Counted from the stretch's first letter, positions 1 through 8,520 are shown. The stretch: DNA of 64,000 nucleotides from Actinocatenispora sera (GCF_018324685.1 NZ_AP023354.1:1364001-1428000); one strand, 5' to 3'. The notes: generated from the sequence alone by a model not told the origin. Numbers and translations: made by a program.

Positions 1-102
1 GAGGCGACACTCGGCGAGCTGTTCGACCAGGTACGGGTGCTGCCGGTCGAGGTGGCCCGCGGCGAACCGGACGTCGTCTACCTCGCCCACCGCGCCGCCT
101 GA
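1..102 (+). CDS. C-terminal end of an unidentified protein (partial)
   Basis: An open frame enters from the left edge in frame 1 and ends at TGA 100-102, giving the last 33 residues of a protein ending in DVVYLAHRAA. Composition and codon use match the neighbouring genes, so it is probably a real 3' end. Too little remains to name a family. It converges with the next gene, leaving 17 bp between them. Confidence 0.55.
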   Translation, partial: EATLGELFDQVRVLPVEVARGEPDVVYLAHRAA

Positions 103-119
103 CGGCATCACATCGACCA

Positions 120-1034
120 TCACTGCATCGATGCCAGAATGCGGTCGAGTGTCCGGCGTCCCATCCGGCTCATCGCCGGGTTACTCACGACGTAGTACCA
201 GACGGCACCCATCGCCTGTTGGAACGCCCACGCCTTGCCCCGCTCCCACTCCAGATCGTCACAGGCCAGCGCTCGCCGGAGCACGTCCCGCGGGCCTGAC
301 TGCAACAGGTGCCAGGCAGCGACCAGATCCAGCGCCGGGTCGGCCGCGGCGAAGCCGCCGGTGTCGAGTACGCCGCTGAGCCGGCCTTCCGCGACCAGCA
401 CGTTGCCAGGAATCAGGTCGCCATGGCTCATCACGTCGGCGCTGGTGCGTGGCAGCTCGCGAAAGTGGCTCCACAACTGGCGCAGCCGGGGCACGTCGAG
501 CAGCTCCGTACTGTGCTCGAAGCACTCCGCCATCCAGTCGTCGTGGTGCGCGAGAATGCCGCCACGACCCTCGCCGCTGAACAGCCGCCCCCGCGTCTCG
601 GCCCCCCGCAGGGACGCGATGAAGGCCGCAAGGTCCTCGGCAAAAGCGGCCGACCCGCTCGGGTCGGCATCTGTGGCGACCGTTCCCGGCAGCCAGGTCT
701 GGACCGACCATGGCATGGGGTAGCCCGCTCCGGGCTCGCCCAGCGCGACGGGTTCCGGGGCGGGAAACCGAGACACGTGCGCCAGTTCCGCGCTCGCCCT
801 CGCTTCCTGTTCCAGTACCGCCAGCGTCTCGGCAGGATCGGCCAGGCGCAGCGGGAATCGCGCAGAGAGGTCGGTCCCGATGCGGAAGATGGCGTTGACC
901 GTCCCTGTCGATGCCAGGGGTCGGATCGTCTCGCCGCTCCAGCGCGGGAACTGTTGTCGGACCAGGGCCGCGACGATTTCGGTGGTCACGTCCAGTTGGT
1001 CAGCGTGCATGGTCACTTGCGCAGGCCCTTCCAC
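120..1034 (-). CDS. Aminoglycoside phosphotransferase-family (APH) kinase-like protein
   Basis: The 304-residue protein has the APH/choline-kinase fold signature. The catalytic loop HGDLIPGN lies near residues 204-211, and a metal-binding region LDTGG followed by DPALDL lies near 223-236, where the family usually has I/L-D-x-x-x-x-G-D-P. Such enzymes transfer the ATP gamma-phosphate to a small-molecule hydroxyl; the substrate cannot be read here and need not be an antibiotic. The GTG start at 1034 gives the longest frame, and the ATG at 1010 is a plausible alternative; neither has a strong ribosome site. The gene is monocistronic and converges with the partial gene on its left. Confidence 0.85.
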   Translation of the reverse strand: MEGPAQVTMHADQLDVTTEIVAALVRQQFPRWSGETIRPLASTGTVNAIFRIGTDLSARFPLRLADPAETLAVLEQEARASAELAHVSRFPAPEPVALGEPGAGYPMPWSVQTWLPGTVATDADPSGSAAFAEDLAAFIASLRGAETRGRLFSGEGRGGILAHHDDWMAECFEHSTELLDVPRLRQLWSHFRELPRTSADVMSHGDLIPGNVLVAEGRLSGVLDTGGFAAADPALDLVAAWHLLQSGPRDVLRRALACDDLEWERGKAWAFQQAMGAVWYYVVSNPAMSRMGRRTLDRILASMQ

Positions 1035-1117
1035 CGGCTCGATTCGAAACGCCGGGAGCAGGCTAGGCCAACCGCGACGACAGCCGGTATGGATTTACGC
1101 TGGAGCTACGGCGACCC

Positions 1118-2368
1118 TCAGTCCGCCAGCAGGGACTGGCCCCAGTACTCGTGGTCGCCGACGCCGCCCGGGCACGCGTACAGCCCGGAGCCGACGTGCG
1201 TGATGTACTCGTTCAGCGCGTCGTGCGCGCTCAACTTCCGTTGCAGCGCAACGAACTGCGACCGCGGATCACGCTGGTAGCAGAGGAAGAACAGGCCCGC
1301 GTCGAGCTCGCCGGACGAGGCGATCATCCCGTCGGTGTAGTTGTACGCGCGGCGCAGGATCTGCACGCCGCCGTTGTTCTCCCGGGCGGCCAGCCGCATG
1401 TGCGCGCCGACCGGGATCGTGGGCGAGCCGTCCGGGTTCTTCGCCGCGAAGTTCGGCTTGTCGAACTCGCTGCCGCCGGTCAGTGGCGCCCCGGTGTACT
1501 TGTGCCGGCCGAAGACGTTCTGCTGGTCGGTGAGGAAGTCCCGGTCCCACGCCTCGATCCGCATCCGGATCTTGCGCGCCACCAGGTAGCTGCCGTCCCG
1601 CATCCACTTCTGGTCGGTGTCCGCGCCGACGAACACCCAGCGGTCCATCGTCTTGGCGTCGTGGATGTTGCGGGTGCCGTCCTTGAACCCGAACAGGTTG
1701 CGCGGTGTCTCCTGCTTCGCGCTGGTCGACGCGGCCCGCCCGAAACCGAGCTGCGACCAGCGCATGACCACGGTGCCGCGGCCCAGCCGGGCCAGGTTGC
1801 GGATCGCGTGGAATGCGACCATCGGGTCGTCCGAGCAGGCCTGGATGGCGACGTCGCCGTTGCTGTTCTCGGTGTCCAGGTTCTCTCCGGCGAACTTCGG
1901 CAGGTCGGCGAGCGCCGCCGGGCGCTTGGCCGCCAACCCGAACCGCTGGTCGAACAGCGACGGGCCGAACCCGATCGTCACGGTCAGGTTCGCCGGCTTG
2001 CTGCCGAACGCCTCGCCGGTGTCCGCCGGCGGTGCCGTGCCGAGCTTGTTCTCACCCGGTACCGGCTTGCCCTCGCACATCGCGCGGGCTGCCGCCGTCC
2101 AGGTTTTCAGCAACTCGCGCAGCGCGTCCCGGTTCTGCGCCGGGGTCCCGTCGACGGTCAGGTCGTACGCGGCGAACGCCAGCCGGTCCTGCTGGGCGGT
2201 GGCGATCCCGGCCTGCCGGGCGCCGCCGAACGCCACCATCGCCGGTGCTTCGGTCGGCGCGTCGGCGTCCGAACCGCACGCGGTCAGCGTGCCCGCCGCG
2301 GTACCGGCCACGGCCGCGGTGCCGAGCGTCAGCAGCCCGCGGCGCGAGGTACGAAACCGGTCCGTCAT
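1118..2368 (-). CDS. efeB: EfeB, Tat-exported heme-containing DyP-type peroxidase (deferrochelatase)
   Basis: Third gene of an efeUOB operon. The 416-residue product starts with a twin-arginine signal (TSRRGLLTLG, Arg 9-10) and a hydrophobic stretch ending near TACGSD, so it should be exported folded. DyP-family hallmarks are present: the GFKDGT motif (GxxDG) near residue 230, and GAHMRLA near residue 320 with the proximal heme histidine, followed by RRAYNY. In the family it oxidises ferrous iron for uptake and has been reported to extract iron from heme. The ATG at 2368 fits the Tat signal; an upstream in-frame extension runs through efeO in another frame and is rejected. The spacer to efeO is 35 bp. 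Confidence 0.95.
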   Translation of the reverse strand: MTDRFRTSRRGLLTLGTAAVAGTAAGTLTACGSDADAPTEAPAMVAFGGARQAGIATAQQDRLAFAAYDLTVDGTPAQNRDALRELLKTWTAAARAMCEGKPVPGENKLGTAPPADTGEAFGSKPANLTVTIGFGPSLFDQRFGLAAKRPAALADLPKFAGENLDTENSNGDVAIQACSDDPMVAFHAIRNLARLGRGTVVMRWSQLGFGRAASTSAKQETPRNLFGFKDGTRNIHDAKTMDRWVFVGADTDQKWMRDGSYLVARKIRMRIEAWDRDFLTDQQNVFGRHKYTGAPLTGGSEFDKPNFAAKNPDGSPTIPVGAHMRLAARENNGGVQILRRAYNYTDGMIASSGELDAGLFFLCYQRDPRSQFVALQRKLSAHDALNEYITHVGSGLYACPGGVGDHEYWGQSLLAD

Positions 2369-2403
2369 CGGCGATCCCTCCCCAGAACGTCCACTGTGGA
2401 CGG

Positions 2404-3564
2404 TCAGCCCGTCACCTTCGCGGCGACCTGGGACAGCGGCTCGGCGAGCGCGTCCACCTGCTGCGTCAGCGTCCGGCGCTGCGCCTGCGTCACCGTCGAG
2501 TAGTCCACGTACTTCGTTCCGCTGTAGTCGCCCGCGAGCGGCTTCAGCGAGTCGAACACCTGCGCGTACGCCGAGTCGACCTTCTTGGCCAGCGCCGGGT
2601 CGATCTTGTCCAGCGCCGGCTTGAGCAGCTCGAACGCCTTCTGCCCGCCGGTCACGTTCGCCTCGAAGTCGGTCAGATCCGTGTGCGAGTACCGGTCCTC
2701 CTCGCCGGTGATCTTGCTGGACGCCACCTCGTTGAGCAGTTCGGTGGCGCCGTTGGCGAGCTGCGCCGGCTGGTACTTCGCGGTCGCCACCAGCTTCTTC
2801 AGCTTCGCGACGTCGGCGTCCAGCTTGTCCGCGACCGGCTTCATGCCCTTGGTGGACTTGTCCTGCCAGAGCGCCTTCTCGATCCGGTGGAAGCCGGTCC
2901 ACTTGCTCGGGTCGGTCACGTCGTTGGCGCGCGCGTCCACGTCCGGGTCGAGGTTGCCGAAGCTCTCCGCGACCGGCTCGACCTCCTCGTAGTAGTACCG
3001 CGCCGACGCGTACAGCTGTTTCGCCCTGGCGATGTCGCCGGCCCGGACCGCGTCGGTGAACTTCTTCGTCGCCGGTACCAGCTTGTCGACCTCGGCGACC
3101 ACGTAGTCGTGGTACCCGGTGGTCGCCGACGCGAGCGCCTTGCGTACCGCCGGGTCCTGGCTGGCGTCCGCCGCGGTGCCGGTGACCGTGAGGTTCCAGT
3201 GCTCGGTCTTCGCGTTCGGGCAGTAGATCTGGTACTTGCCGGCCTTGAGCTTGAGGGAGAACGTGCCGGACAGCCCCGGCGTCAGGTTCTCCTTCTCGCC
3301 GACGATCACCCCGTGCTGCAGCAGTTCCGCCTCGCTGACCTTGCTGGCGTTCTCGTTCTTCACCTGGAACGTCACCGCGCCGGCCTTGATCTTGGCCGGG
3401 GACGGCTTGCAGCCGCCGTCGGTCAGCGACACCTTGACCGTCGTCGCGCCCTTCGCGGCGGCGTCGTCGCCGCCCTTCTGGCAGCCGGTGGCGAGCAGGC
3501 CGACGGCGACCAGCCCGGCCGGTACGCCGACGCTCAGCGCGCGCAGCGATCGGGGTCGAGGCAT
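2404..3564 (-). CDS. efeO: EfeO, lipoprotein with cupredoxin and imelysin (M75-like) domains of the iron uptake system
   Basis: The 386-residue protein has a lipoprotein signal with lipobox LLATGC (Cys28). About residues 40-130 form a cupredoxin-like domain. The rest is an imelysin/peptidase M75-like helical domain containing the HxxE metal motif in GFHRIEKALW. In the family EfeO binds iron at the cell surface and passes it to the permease EfeU. It lies between efeU (43 bp upstream) and efeB (35 bp downstream) on the same strand, so the three are probably one transcript from the iron-box promoter near 4560. The ATG start at 3564 has an AAGGAGT-like site (rc of actccttggg) about 8 nt upstream. 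Confidence 0.95.
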   Translation of the reverse strand: MPRPRSLRALSVGVPAGLVAVGLLATGCQKGGDDAAAKGATTVKVSLTDGGCKPSPAKIKAGAVTFQVKNENASKVSEAELLQHGVIVGEKENLTPGLSGTFSLKLKAGKYQIYCPNAKTEHWNLTVTGTAADASQDPAVRKALASATTGYHDYVVAEVDKLVPATKKFTDAVRAGDIARAKQLYASARYYYEEVEPVAESFGNLDPDVDARANDVTDPSKWTGFHRIEKALWQDKSTKGMKPVADKLDADVAKLKKLVATAKYQPAQLANGATELLNEVASSKITGEEDRYSHTDLTDFEANVTGGQKAFELLKPALDKIDPALAKKVDSAYAQVFDSLKPLAGDYSGTKYVDYSTVTQAQRRTLTQQVDALAEPLSQVAAKVTG

Positions 3565-3607
3565 GACGGGGTACTCCTTGGGATGTCGTGTTCGAGGGGC
3601 GTGTTGC

Positions 3608-4468
3608 TCAGGCCGCGTCGACGGGCGCCGGCGCCGGCTGGGTGGACTTCTTCGCGGCGGGTGCCTTCCGGCGCCGCGGCCAGGCGACGTAGCACAGCAT
3701 CGGTACCGCGTACACCAGCCAGCCGATCGCCTCGATCACCGCCGGCCGAGCCTGCCAGCCCAGTACGCCGGTGAACAGCGACTCCAGCACGGTGCCGGGC
3801 CGTACCAGCCAGGTCAGGTCGACGGCCGTGGCCTGGCCGACGTTGAGCCAGCCGGCCTCGTGCGCGGTGTGCAGCGCGGTCATCACCAGCCCGGCGGCGA
3901 CCAGTACCAGCACCAGCCCGGTGGCGGTGAAGAACCGCGCCATGTTGAGCTTCACGCCGCCGCGGTAGATGCCGTACCCGATGGCGAGGGCGATCAGGAT
4001 GCCGAGCACCGCGCCGATCGTGCCGGTCGCCACGCTGGTGGAGTTCTGCAGTACCGAGACGAGGAAGACCGAGGTCTCGAACCCCTCGCGGAGCACGGCG
4101 AGGAACGCCATCGCGACCAGCGCGCCCGCCGACCCGCGGGCCAGGGCGTCCGACGCCGCGCCCTCGAGGTCGCGCTTCATGTACCGGGCGTGCTTGGACA
4201 TCCAGAGGATCATGAAGGTGACCATGACGACCGCGAACAGGCCGATCACGGTCTCCATGCCCTCTTGGGCCTGTTGCGGGAGTTCCTGCGACAGGGTGAC
4301 CAGCCCGACGCCGATCAGCAGGCAGAGCACGACCGCGGCGGCCACGCCGATCCACATCTGCCGTAGCGCGTCGCGCCGGCCGTTCCGGCCGAGGAACGCG
4401 GCGATGATGCCGACGATCAGCGCCGCCTCGAGCCCTTCGCGCAGACCGATCACCAGCGTCGGAATCAC
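3608..4468 (-). CDS. efeU: EfeU, FTR1-family iron permease
   Basis: Polytopic membrane protein of 286 residues, close to the usual 270-290 of the family. It carries both REXXE iron-translocation motifs: REGLE near the N-terminus in the first membrane helix, and REGFE in the middle helix after the MKRDLEG loop. The frame is open to 4552, but the GTG at 4468 is preceded by AAGGAGG with a 9-nt gap and begins directly at the first hydrophobic helix, so it is chosen. It is the first gene of efeUOB, and the promoter region about 90 bp upstream carries an IdeR/DtxR-like box. The C-terminal tail is Lys/Pro/Ala-rich and cytoplasmic by prediction. Confidence 0.94.
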   Translation of the reverse strand: MIPTLVIGLREGLEAALIVGIIAAFLGRNGRRDALRQMWIGVAAAVVLCLLIGVGLVTLSQELPQQAQEGMETVIGLFAVVMVTFMILWMSKHARYMKRDLEGAASDALARGSAGALVAMAFLAVLREGFETSVFLVSVLQNSTSVATGTIGAVLGILIALAIGYGIYRGGVKLNMARFFTATGLVLVLVAAGLVMTALHTAHEAGWLNVGQATAVDLTWLVRPGTVLESLFTGVLGWQARPAVIEAIGWLVYAVPMLCYVAWPRRRKAPAAKKSTQPAPAPVDAA

Positions 4469-4558
4469 CGCTGTCGCGCCTCCTTGCGCCGACGTGTGTG
4501 GTTCGCCCGTCCGGTATCGACCGGCGGCGATGGGCGAGCACCGCCCGCTCAAACGAGG

Positions 4559-4573
4559 TCAGGCTAGCCTAAC
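4559..4573 (-). promoter_or_regulatory. IdeR/DtxR-like iron box upstream of efeU
   Basis: Read on the minus strand the site is GTTAGGCTAGCCTGA, which matches 13 of the last 15 positions of the IdeR/DtxR consensus TTAGGTTAGGCTAACCTAA. The core AGGCTAGCCT is a perfect 10-bp palindrome. The site lies about 90 bp upstream of the efeU start, in the divergent gap before the asparaginase gene. This fits iron-dependent repression of efeUOB. The first four positions of the 19-mer do not match. Confidence 0.7.
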
Positions 4574-4693
4574 TATCTCGACAGTACAACGTGGGGGTGC
4601 TGTGACGGCGCACTCCGTGACCTGCGGCCGCTCGCGGTCCGCGCCGCGACGCTGCAAGACTCGTACCCAGGCGGGACGATCTGGGGGGTATGC

Positions 4694-5686
4694 ATGGGCG
4701 GGCACGAGCCGGTCGCCGAGGTCTGGCGCGGTGACTTTCTGGAATCCGAACACCACGGCTCGGTGGTGGCGCTCGACGCCGACAACCGACCGGTACTTGC
4801 CGTCGGCGCGCCCGACGTCCCGGTCTACCCGCGCTCCTCGAACAAACCGATCCAGGCCACCGCGATGCTGCGCGCCGGCCTCGAGCTGGACGGCGAACTG
4901 CTCGCCCTGGCCAGCGCCAGCCACTCGGGCGAGCCGTACCACCTCGACGGCGTGCGGCGCATCCTCGCCGGCGCCGGCCTCACCCCCGACGACCTGCAGA
5001 ACACGCTCGGGCTGCCGCTGTCGACCGAGGCGCTCGCCGCGCACTACGCCGCCGGCCGCGGCCCCGAGCGCATCACCATGAACTGCTCCGGCAAGCACGC
5101 CGCGATGCTCGCCACCTGCGCCACCGCCGGCTGGCCGACCGAGAACTACCTCGACCCGGGCCATCCGCTGCAACGTGCCGTCCGCCGCACGCTGGAGGAC
5201 CTCGCCGGCGAGCCGGTCGCCGCGGTCGGTGTCGACGGCTGCGGCGCGCCGCTGTTCGCGGTGTCGCTGGCCGGGCTGGCCCGCGCGTTCGGCCGCATCG
5301 CCACCGCACACTCCGGTACCCCGGAGGGCCGGGTCGCCGCCGCCATGCGCGCGCACCCCGAGTACGTCGGCGGTACCGGGCGGGACGTCACCGAGCTGAT
5401 GCGCCTCGTGCCGGGGTTGATCGCGAAGGACGGCGCCGAAGGCGTGTACGCCGCCGCGCTGCCGGACGGCCGCGCCGCCGCCCTCAAGATCGCGGACGGC
5501 GCCGGCCGCGCCCGCCCGCCGGTACTGGTCGCGGCGCTGCGCGCGCTCGGTGCCGACCTCACCGCCGTGGATGCCCTGCCGGCCGAGACCTCGCTGGCCG
5601 CCCCGCCGGTACTCGGCCACGGCGAGCCGGTCGGCGAGATCCGCCCGGCCCAAGCTCTGGCGCCGCGCAGCATCGCCCGGCCGTGA
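4694..5686 (+). CDS. Asparaginase of the bacterial type II/thermolabile (AnsA-like) family
   Basis: The 330-residue protein has the conserved blocks of the Rhizobium-type asparaginase family (PF06089). These are YPRSSNKPIQA near residue 46, ASASHSGEP near 75, and MNCSGKHAAML near 130, with GVDGCGAPLFA near 178. Members hydrolyse L-asparagine to aspartate and ammonia and are cytoplasmic; no signal peptide is seen. The ATG at 4694 follows GGGGGGTATGC. The gene is divergent from efeUOB and alone on its strand. Its last codons lie in the first copy of a 41-bp tandem duplication. Confidence 0.88.
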   Translation: MGGHEPVAEVWRGDFLESEHHGSVVALDADNRPVLAVGAPDVPVYPRSSNKPIQATAMLRAGLELDGELLALASASHSGEPYHLDGVRRILAGAGLTPDDLQNTLGLPLSTEALAAHYAAGRGPERITMNCSGKHAAMLATCATAGWPTENYLDPGHPLQRAVRRTLEDLAGEPVAAVGVDGCGAPLFAVSLAGLARAFGRIATAHSGTPEGRVAAAMRAHPEYVGGTGRDVTELMRLVPGLIAKDGAEGVYAAALPDGRAAALKIADGAGRARPPVLVAALRALGADLTAVDALPAETSLAAPPVLGHGEPVGEIRPAQALAPRSIARP

Positions 5687-5757
5687 CGGGCTGGCCGTTC
5701 GACGCCCGGCGGCTTGCCCGGCCGTGACGGGCTGAGCGTTCGGCACCGGCGGCTCGC
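5675..5757. repeat. Imperfect 41-bp tandem duplication over the asparaginase stop codon
   Basis: Two adjacent copies, 5675-5715 and 5716-5757, both begin GCCCGGCCGTGACGGGCT and continue with a related CCGTTCG..CGGCGGCT part. The first copy contains the final codons and TGA of the asparaginase gene, so the second looks like a duplicated gene end. Differences between copies show it is not recent. Confidence 0.75.
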
Positions 5758-5916
5758 CCCCGCCCGGTGGCGCACCCCGCCGGGCCCGACCAGGTCGATG
5801 CCTGACGGTTTGGCCAATCTGGGGAACTCTGGCAACCGATACCGGGCCATTCGGACACCTTCCTCTCCGTAGTGTTCACATTGCTCGACGTGGTTTGCGT
5901 CGTAGGGGAGAAGAGC

Positions 5917-5940
5917 ATGCCGCGCGTGACCGGCCGATGA
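5917..5940 (+). CDS. Possible 7-residue leader peptide coupled to the next gene
   Basis: ATG 5917 is preceded by GTAGGGGAG with a 6-7 nt gap, the best ribosome site in this region. It opens a frame MPRVTGR whose TGA overlaps the ATG at 5937 (ATGA) of the downstream surface protein. The downstream ATG has no ribosome site of its own. This could be translational coupling, or the true start could be the TTG at 5895. Confidence 0.3.
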   Translation: MPRVTGR

Positions 5941-7391
5941 TCCGACCGCTGACCAGACTTGTTCGTACCCGCGTCGCGATCCTGGGCTGCGTCCTGCTCA
6001 CCGCGGCGCTGGCCGGGGTGGCGAGCCATCCGGCCGGTACCGCTGCGGCGCCGGCCCGCGCCACACCGGAGACGGTGCCCGGCTCACCCGGCAGCCCGCA
6101 GCCGCCGAGCCCGGTGTTCACCGAGAACTTCGAGAACCGCCAGTCGACGCTGCCCGTACGCCTGGCCGACTACACGGGCACGACCGGCATGACGTACACG
6201 GCCGACCCGCCCTGGCCCGTCAACTGCAACGGGTGGATCGCCGCGTTCGACGACCCGCCGGGCACCAACTCCGCGGTGGCGCCGCAGGTACGGGACTGCA
6301 CGCCGCTGCCGGGCGAGCCCGGCTCCTCGGGCCAGACCGCGTGGAACCAGGTGCGCCAACTCTCCCGGGCGCTCGGCCAGCTGAACGGGTCCACCGACCC
6401 GAACGCCGACCACGCCGTCAGCGCGTACACCAACGGACCGGTGAACAACGGAAACCCCGGCGCCGACAAGGTCGAGTTCCACACCGAGCAGCCGATCCCG
6501 ATCACCGCCCGCGGCCGGTTCCTGACGTTCTCCGTGAACGCCGCCGAAACCGGCTGCACCGCCAACCACAACCACGCCCTGCTCAACTACTTCCTCGTCG
6601 ACGGCACCACGTCGATCCCGGTGAACGACCAGCCGATCGACCCGTGCACCAGGGGAACCCAGGTCTCGCCCGGCTACTTCGCCGGCACCTTCACCTGGGA
6701 CGAGCCGTTGCTGTTCACCGGCGACGCGGTCGGCCTGAAGATGGTCAACGCGCAGGGCAGCGGGAACGGCAACGACCACGCCTTCGACGACATCCGGCTG
6801 CTCGACGTGACGCCACAGCTGGGCAAGTCCTTCACCCCCGACCGCACCGAGGTCGACGGCAGTTCGGTGCTGACGCTGACCATCACCAACACCGACGACC
6901 TGCTCGCCAAGGAGGGCTGGCCGTTCACCGACACGCTGCCCGCCGGGCTGACGCTCACCACCCCGGCGGACGCCAGGACCGACTGCGCCGCCGGTACGGT
7001 GCACGCGACCGACGGCGGGTCGAGCATCGGGATCACCGGCGGCGCGCTGTACCGGCGGGGTCGGTTGGTCCCGTCGGCCCGGGCCGGCGTCGGCGCGCCC
7101 GACGATCCCACCCCGGTCGGGCACTTCTTCGTCGCCTTCGACCAGCCGGCGCCCGCCGGCGAGCCCGGGTACGGCCCGTTCATCGTGGTCACCTCCGCGC
7201 ACTCGGAGGCGATCTCGGACTGGGCGGGCTCCGGCGACGCGGTCGTCGGCATCCGCGGGCCGCTCGGCGAGGACGGCCGGATCGGTACCGCGGGAGCCAG
7301 GATCTCGCACGGCTGCATCCGCCTGCACGACCGGTCGTTGCGCCGGCTGAAGGGGGTACCGCCCGGCACCCCGATCGACGTGCTCCGCTGA
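5937..7391 (+). CDS. Secreted DUF11-like repeat protein fused to an L,D-transpeptidase (YkuD) domain
   Basis: The product has an N-terminal signal anchor (RTRVAILGCVLLTAALAG) and a long Thr/Asn/Pro-rich extracellular region. A conserved-repeat (DUF11/DUF7507-like) segment follows (KSFTPDRTEVDG, LTITNTDD, TDTLPAGLTLTTPA). The last ~115 residues form a YkuD catalytic domain with PTPVGHFFV and the active-site motif SHGCIRLHD (Cys in HGCIR). Such domains cross-link peptidoglycan through meso-diaminopimelate. The DUF11-like segment stops mid-domain at about 7045 and is followed at once by YRRGRLV, also mid-way into the YkuD N-terminal strand, so the gene looks like an in-frame fusion of two truncated genes. 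The ATG at 5937 overlaps a possible leader peptide; TTG 5895 is an alternative start. Confidence 0.75.
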   Translation: MIRPLTRLVRTRVAILGCVLLTAALAGVASHPAGTAAAPARATPETVPGSPGSPQPPSPVFTENFENRQSTLPVRLADYTGTTGMTYTADPPWPVNCNGWIAAFDDPPGTNSAVAPQVRDCTPLPGEPGSSGQTAWNQVRQLSRALGQLNGSTDPNADHAVSAYTNGPVNNGNPGADKVEFHTEQPIPITARGRFLTFSVNAAETGCTANHNHALLNYFLVDGTTSIPVNDQPIDPCTRGTQVSPGYFAGTFTWDEPLLFTGDAVGLKMVNAQGSGNGNDHAFDDIRLLDVTPQLGKSFTPDRTEVDGSSVLTLTITNTDDLLAKEGWPFTDTLPAGLTLTTPADARTDCAAGTVHATDGGSSIGITGGALYRRGRLVPSARAGVGAPDDPTPVGHFFVAFDQPAPAGEPGYGPFIVVTSAHSEAISDWAGSGDAVVGIRGPLGEDGRIGTAGARISHGCIRLHDRSLRRLKGVPPGTPIDVLR

Positions 7392-7546
7392 TCTCCGTAC
7401 CGCCCAGGCGGGCCGGGTTCGGTGCCGCCGCTCGGGCCGCCCGCCCGGCCGGCCGGCCCCGCACGGGGCCCGGTGAGACGCCCCCTGGTACCGCACGGCA
7501 TCGCCCGGCCATGACAAACTGGATCCGGCGCCGCCCGCGGCGCCTC

Positions 7547-7636
7547 GGAGGGCTCGCCTAGTGGCCGATGGCGGCGGTCTTGAAAACCGCTAGGGCGGTA
7601 TCCCCGTCCTCGTGGGTTCGAATCCCACGCCCTCCG
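7547..7636 (+). tRNA. tRNA-Ser (anticodon UGA)
   Basis: The 90-nt sequence starts GGAGGGC and ends GCCCTCC plus discriminator G, giving a perfect 7-bp acceptor stem. The anticodon loop CTTGAAA reads UGA for serine. A long variable arm (class II, as in tRNA-Ser) precedes the T arm GTGGGTTCGAATCCCAC. CCA is not encoded. A 22-bp GC palindrome lies 26 bp downstream. Confidence 0.97.
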
Positions 7637-7662
7637 CTCATCGGGCAAAACGCCCCTCTAGC

Positions 7663-7684
7663 CCCGGGCCGGCGCCGGCCCGGG
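7663..7684. terminator. 22-bp perfect GC palindrome, probable bidirectional terminator
   Basis: The sequence from CCCGGGCC through GGCGCC to GGCCCGGG is fully self-complementary over 22 bp. It lies between tRNA-Ser on the plus strand and the end of the CPBP gene on the minus strand. There is no U-tract, as is common in high-GC actinobacteria. An alternative reading is a small dispersed palindrome. Confidence 0.5.
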
Positions 7685-7695
7685 ATCCGGGGCCG

Positions 7696-8520
7696 TCAGC
7701 GGGCGGGTACGGCGGTCGCCGGCGCGGCGAGGTGGCGGGTCGGGCGGCGAAGGTGCCAGGCGACGGCGGCCAGGGCGGCGATCGCCAGGCACAGCACGGT
7801 TTCCAGGGCGGCGCCACCGGTACCGATGGGCGGCATGATCGCGTCGCTGAAGTTCCACGCCGCGTGCAGCACGATCGCGGCCCAGACGCCGCCGCGCAGG
7901 TGCTCGGAGACGAACAGCGCCAGGTACGTGATCGGGTAGACCATCACGAAGAACAGCGCGCCCTGGATCGTGAACAGGCCCGTGCTGTGCTGACCGGTAC
8001 CGACGAGGAGGAACAGCGGCAGGTGCCACAGTCCCCAGGCGGTGCCGAGCACCGCGACGGTGCTGCCGCGGCCGAGGCGATCGCGCAGCCGCGGCTGGGC
8101 GTACCCGCGCCAGCCGAACTCCTCCGACAGCGGCCCCGACACGAGCGTGTACGCCAGCGCACCGAGCGGACCGCCGACACCGGCCACGACGACTCCGGCG
8201 TGCCGGACGAGCTGCGGCACGTCGCCGCCGTGGAGGAGGAGGGCGGCGAGTACCGGTGCGGCGGCGCCGAGCAGCAGGGCCGCGATCGGCCACAGGCCGA
8301 GCCGGACGCCGGAGGGCCGGCGGCGCCTCCCACCGGCCAGCCACAACACCAGTGCGGCCAGCGAGGGACCGCTCGCCGCGAAACCGAACACCATTTGCGC
8401 GGGGCCGTGGTTGACATCCACCCGTAGCACCGCGAGCACCAGCCACGGCACCCACGACAGGCCCAGACACACCAGCGCGAACGGCAGCAGCCGCCGCAGA
8501 CTCGTTCTCAGCACGGTCAT
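7696..8520 (-). CDS. CPBP-family intramembrane metalloprotease
   Basis: The membrane protein has about eight hydrophobic segments and the three CPBP (Rce1/abortive-infection) motifs: SEEFGWRGY (EExxxR, catalytic glutamates) near the middle, WHLPLF about 30 residues later, and LHAAWNFSD near the C-terminus. Bacterial members are putative intramembrane proteases, some in bacteriocin immunity; the substrate here is unknown. ATG 8520 (MTVLRTS) puts the start just before the first helix, but the GAGGGAG before it is very close. GTG 8547 is an alternative that adds nine residues. Confidence 0.85.
   Translation of the reverse strand: MTVLRTSLRRLLPFALVCLGLSWVPWLVLAVLRVDVNHGPAQMVFGFAASGPSLAALVLWLAGGRRRRPSGVRLGLWPIAALLLGAAAPVLAALLLHGGDVPQLVRHAGVVVAGVGGPLGALAYTLVSGPLSEEFGWRGYAQPRLRDRLGRGSTVAVLGTAWGLWHLPLFLLVGTGQHSTGLFTIQGALFFVMVYPITYLALFVSEHLRGGVWAAIVLHAAWNFSDAIMPPIGTGGAALETVLCLAIAALAAVAWHLRRPTRHLAAPATAVPAR

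Noticed and set aside
4469..4552. Upstream start for efeU
   Set aside because: The extra residues are Arg/Gly-rich and come before the first helix; GTG 4468 has an excellent ribosome site.
7500..7560. Attachment site for a mobile element at tRNA-Ser
   Set aside because: No integrase gene or repeated tRNA 3' end was seen in the window.
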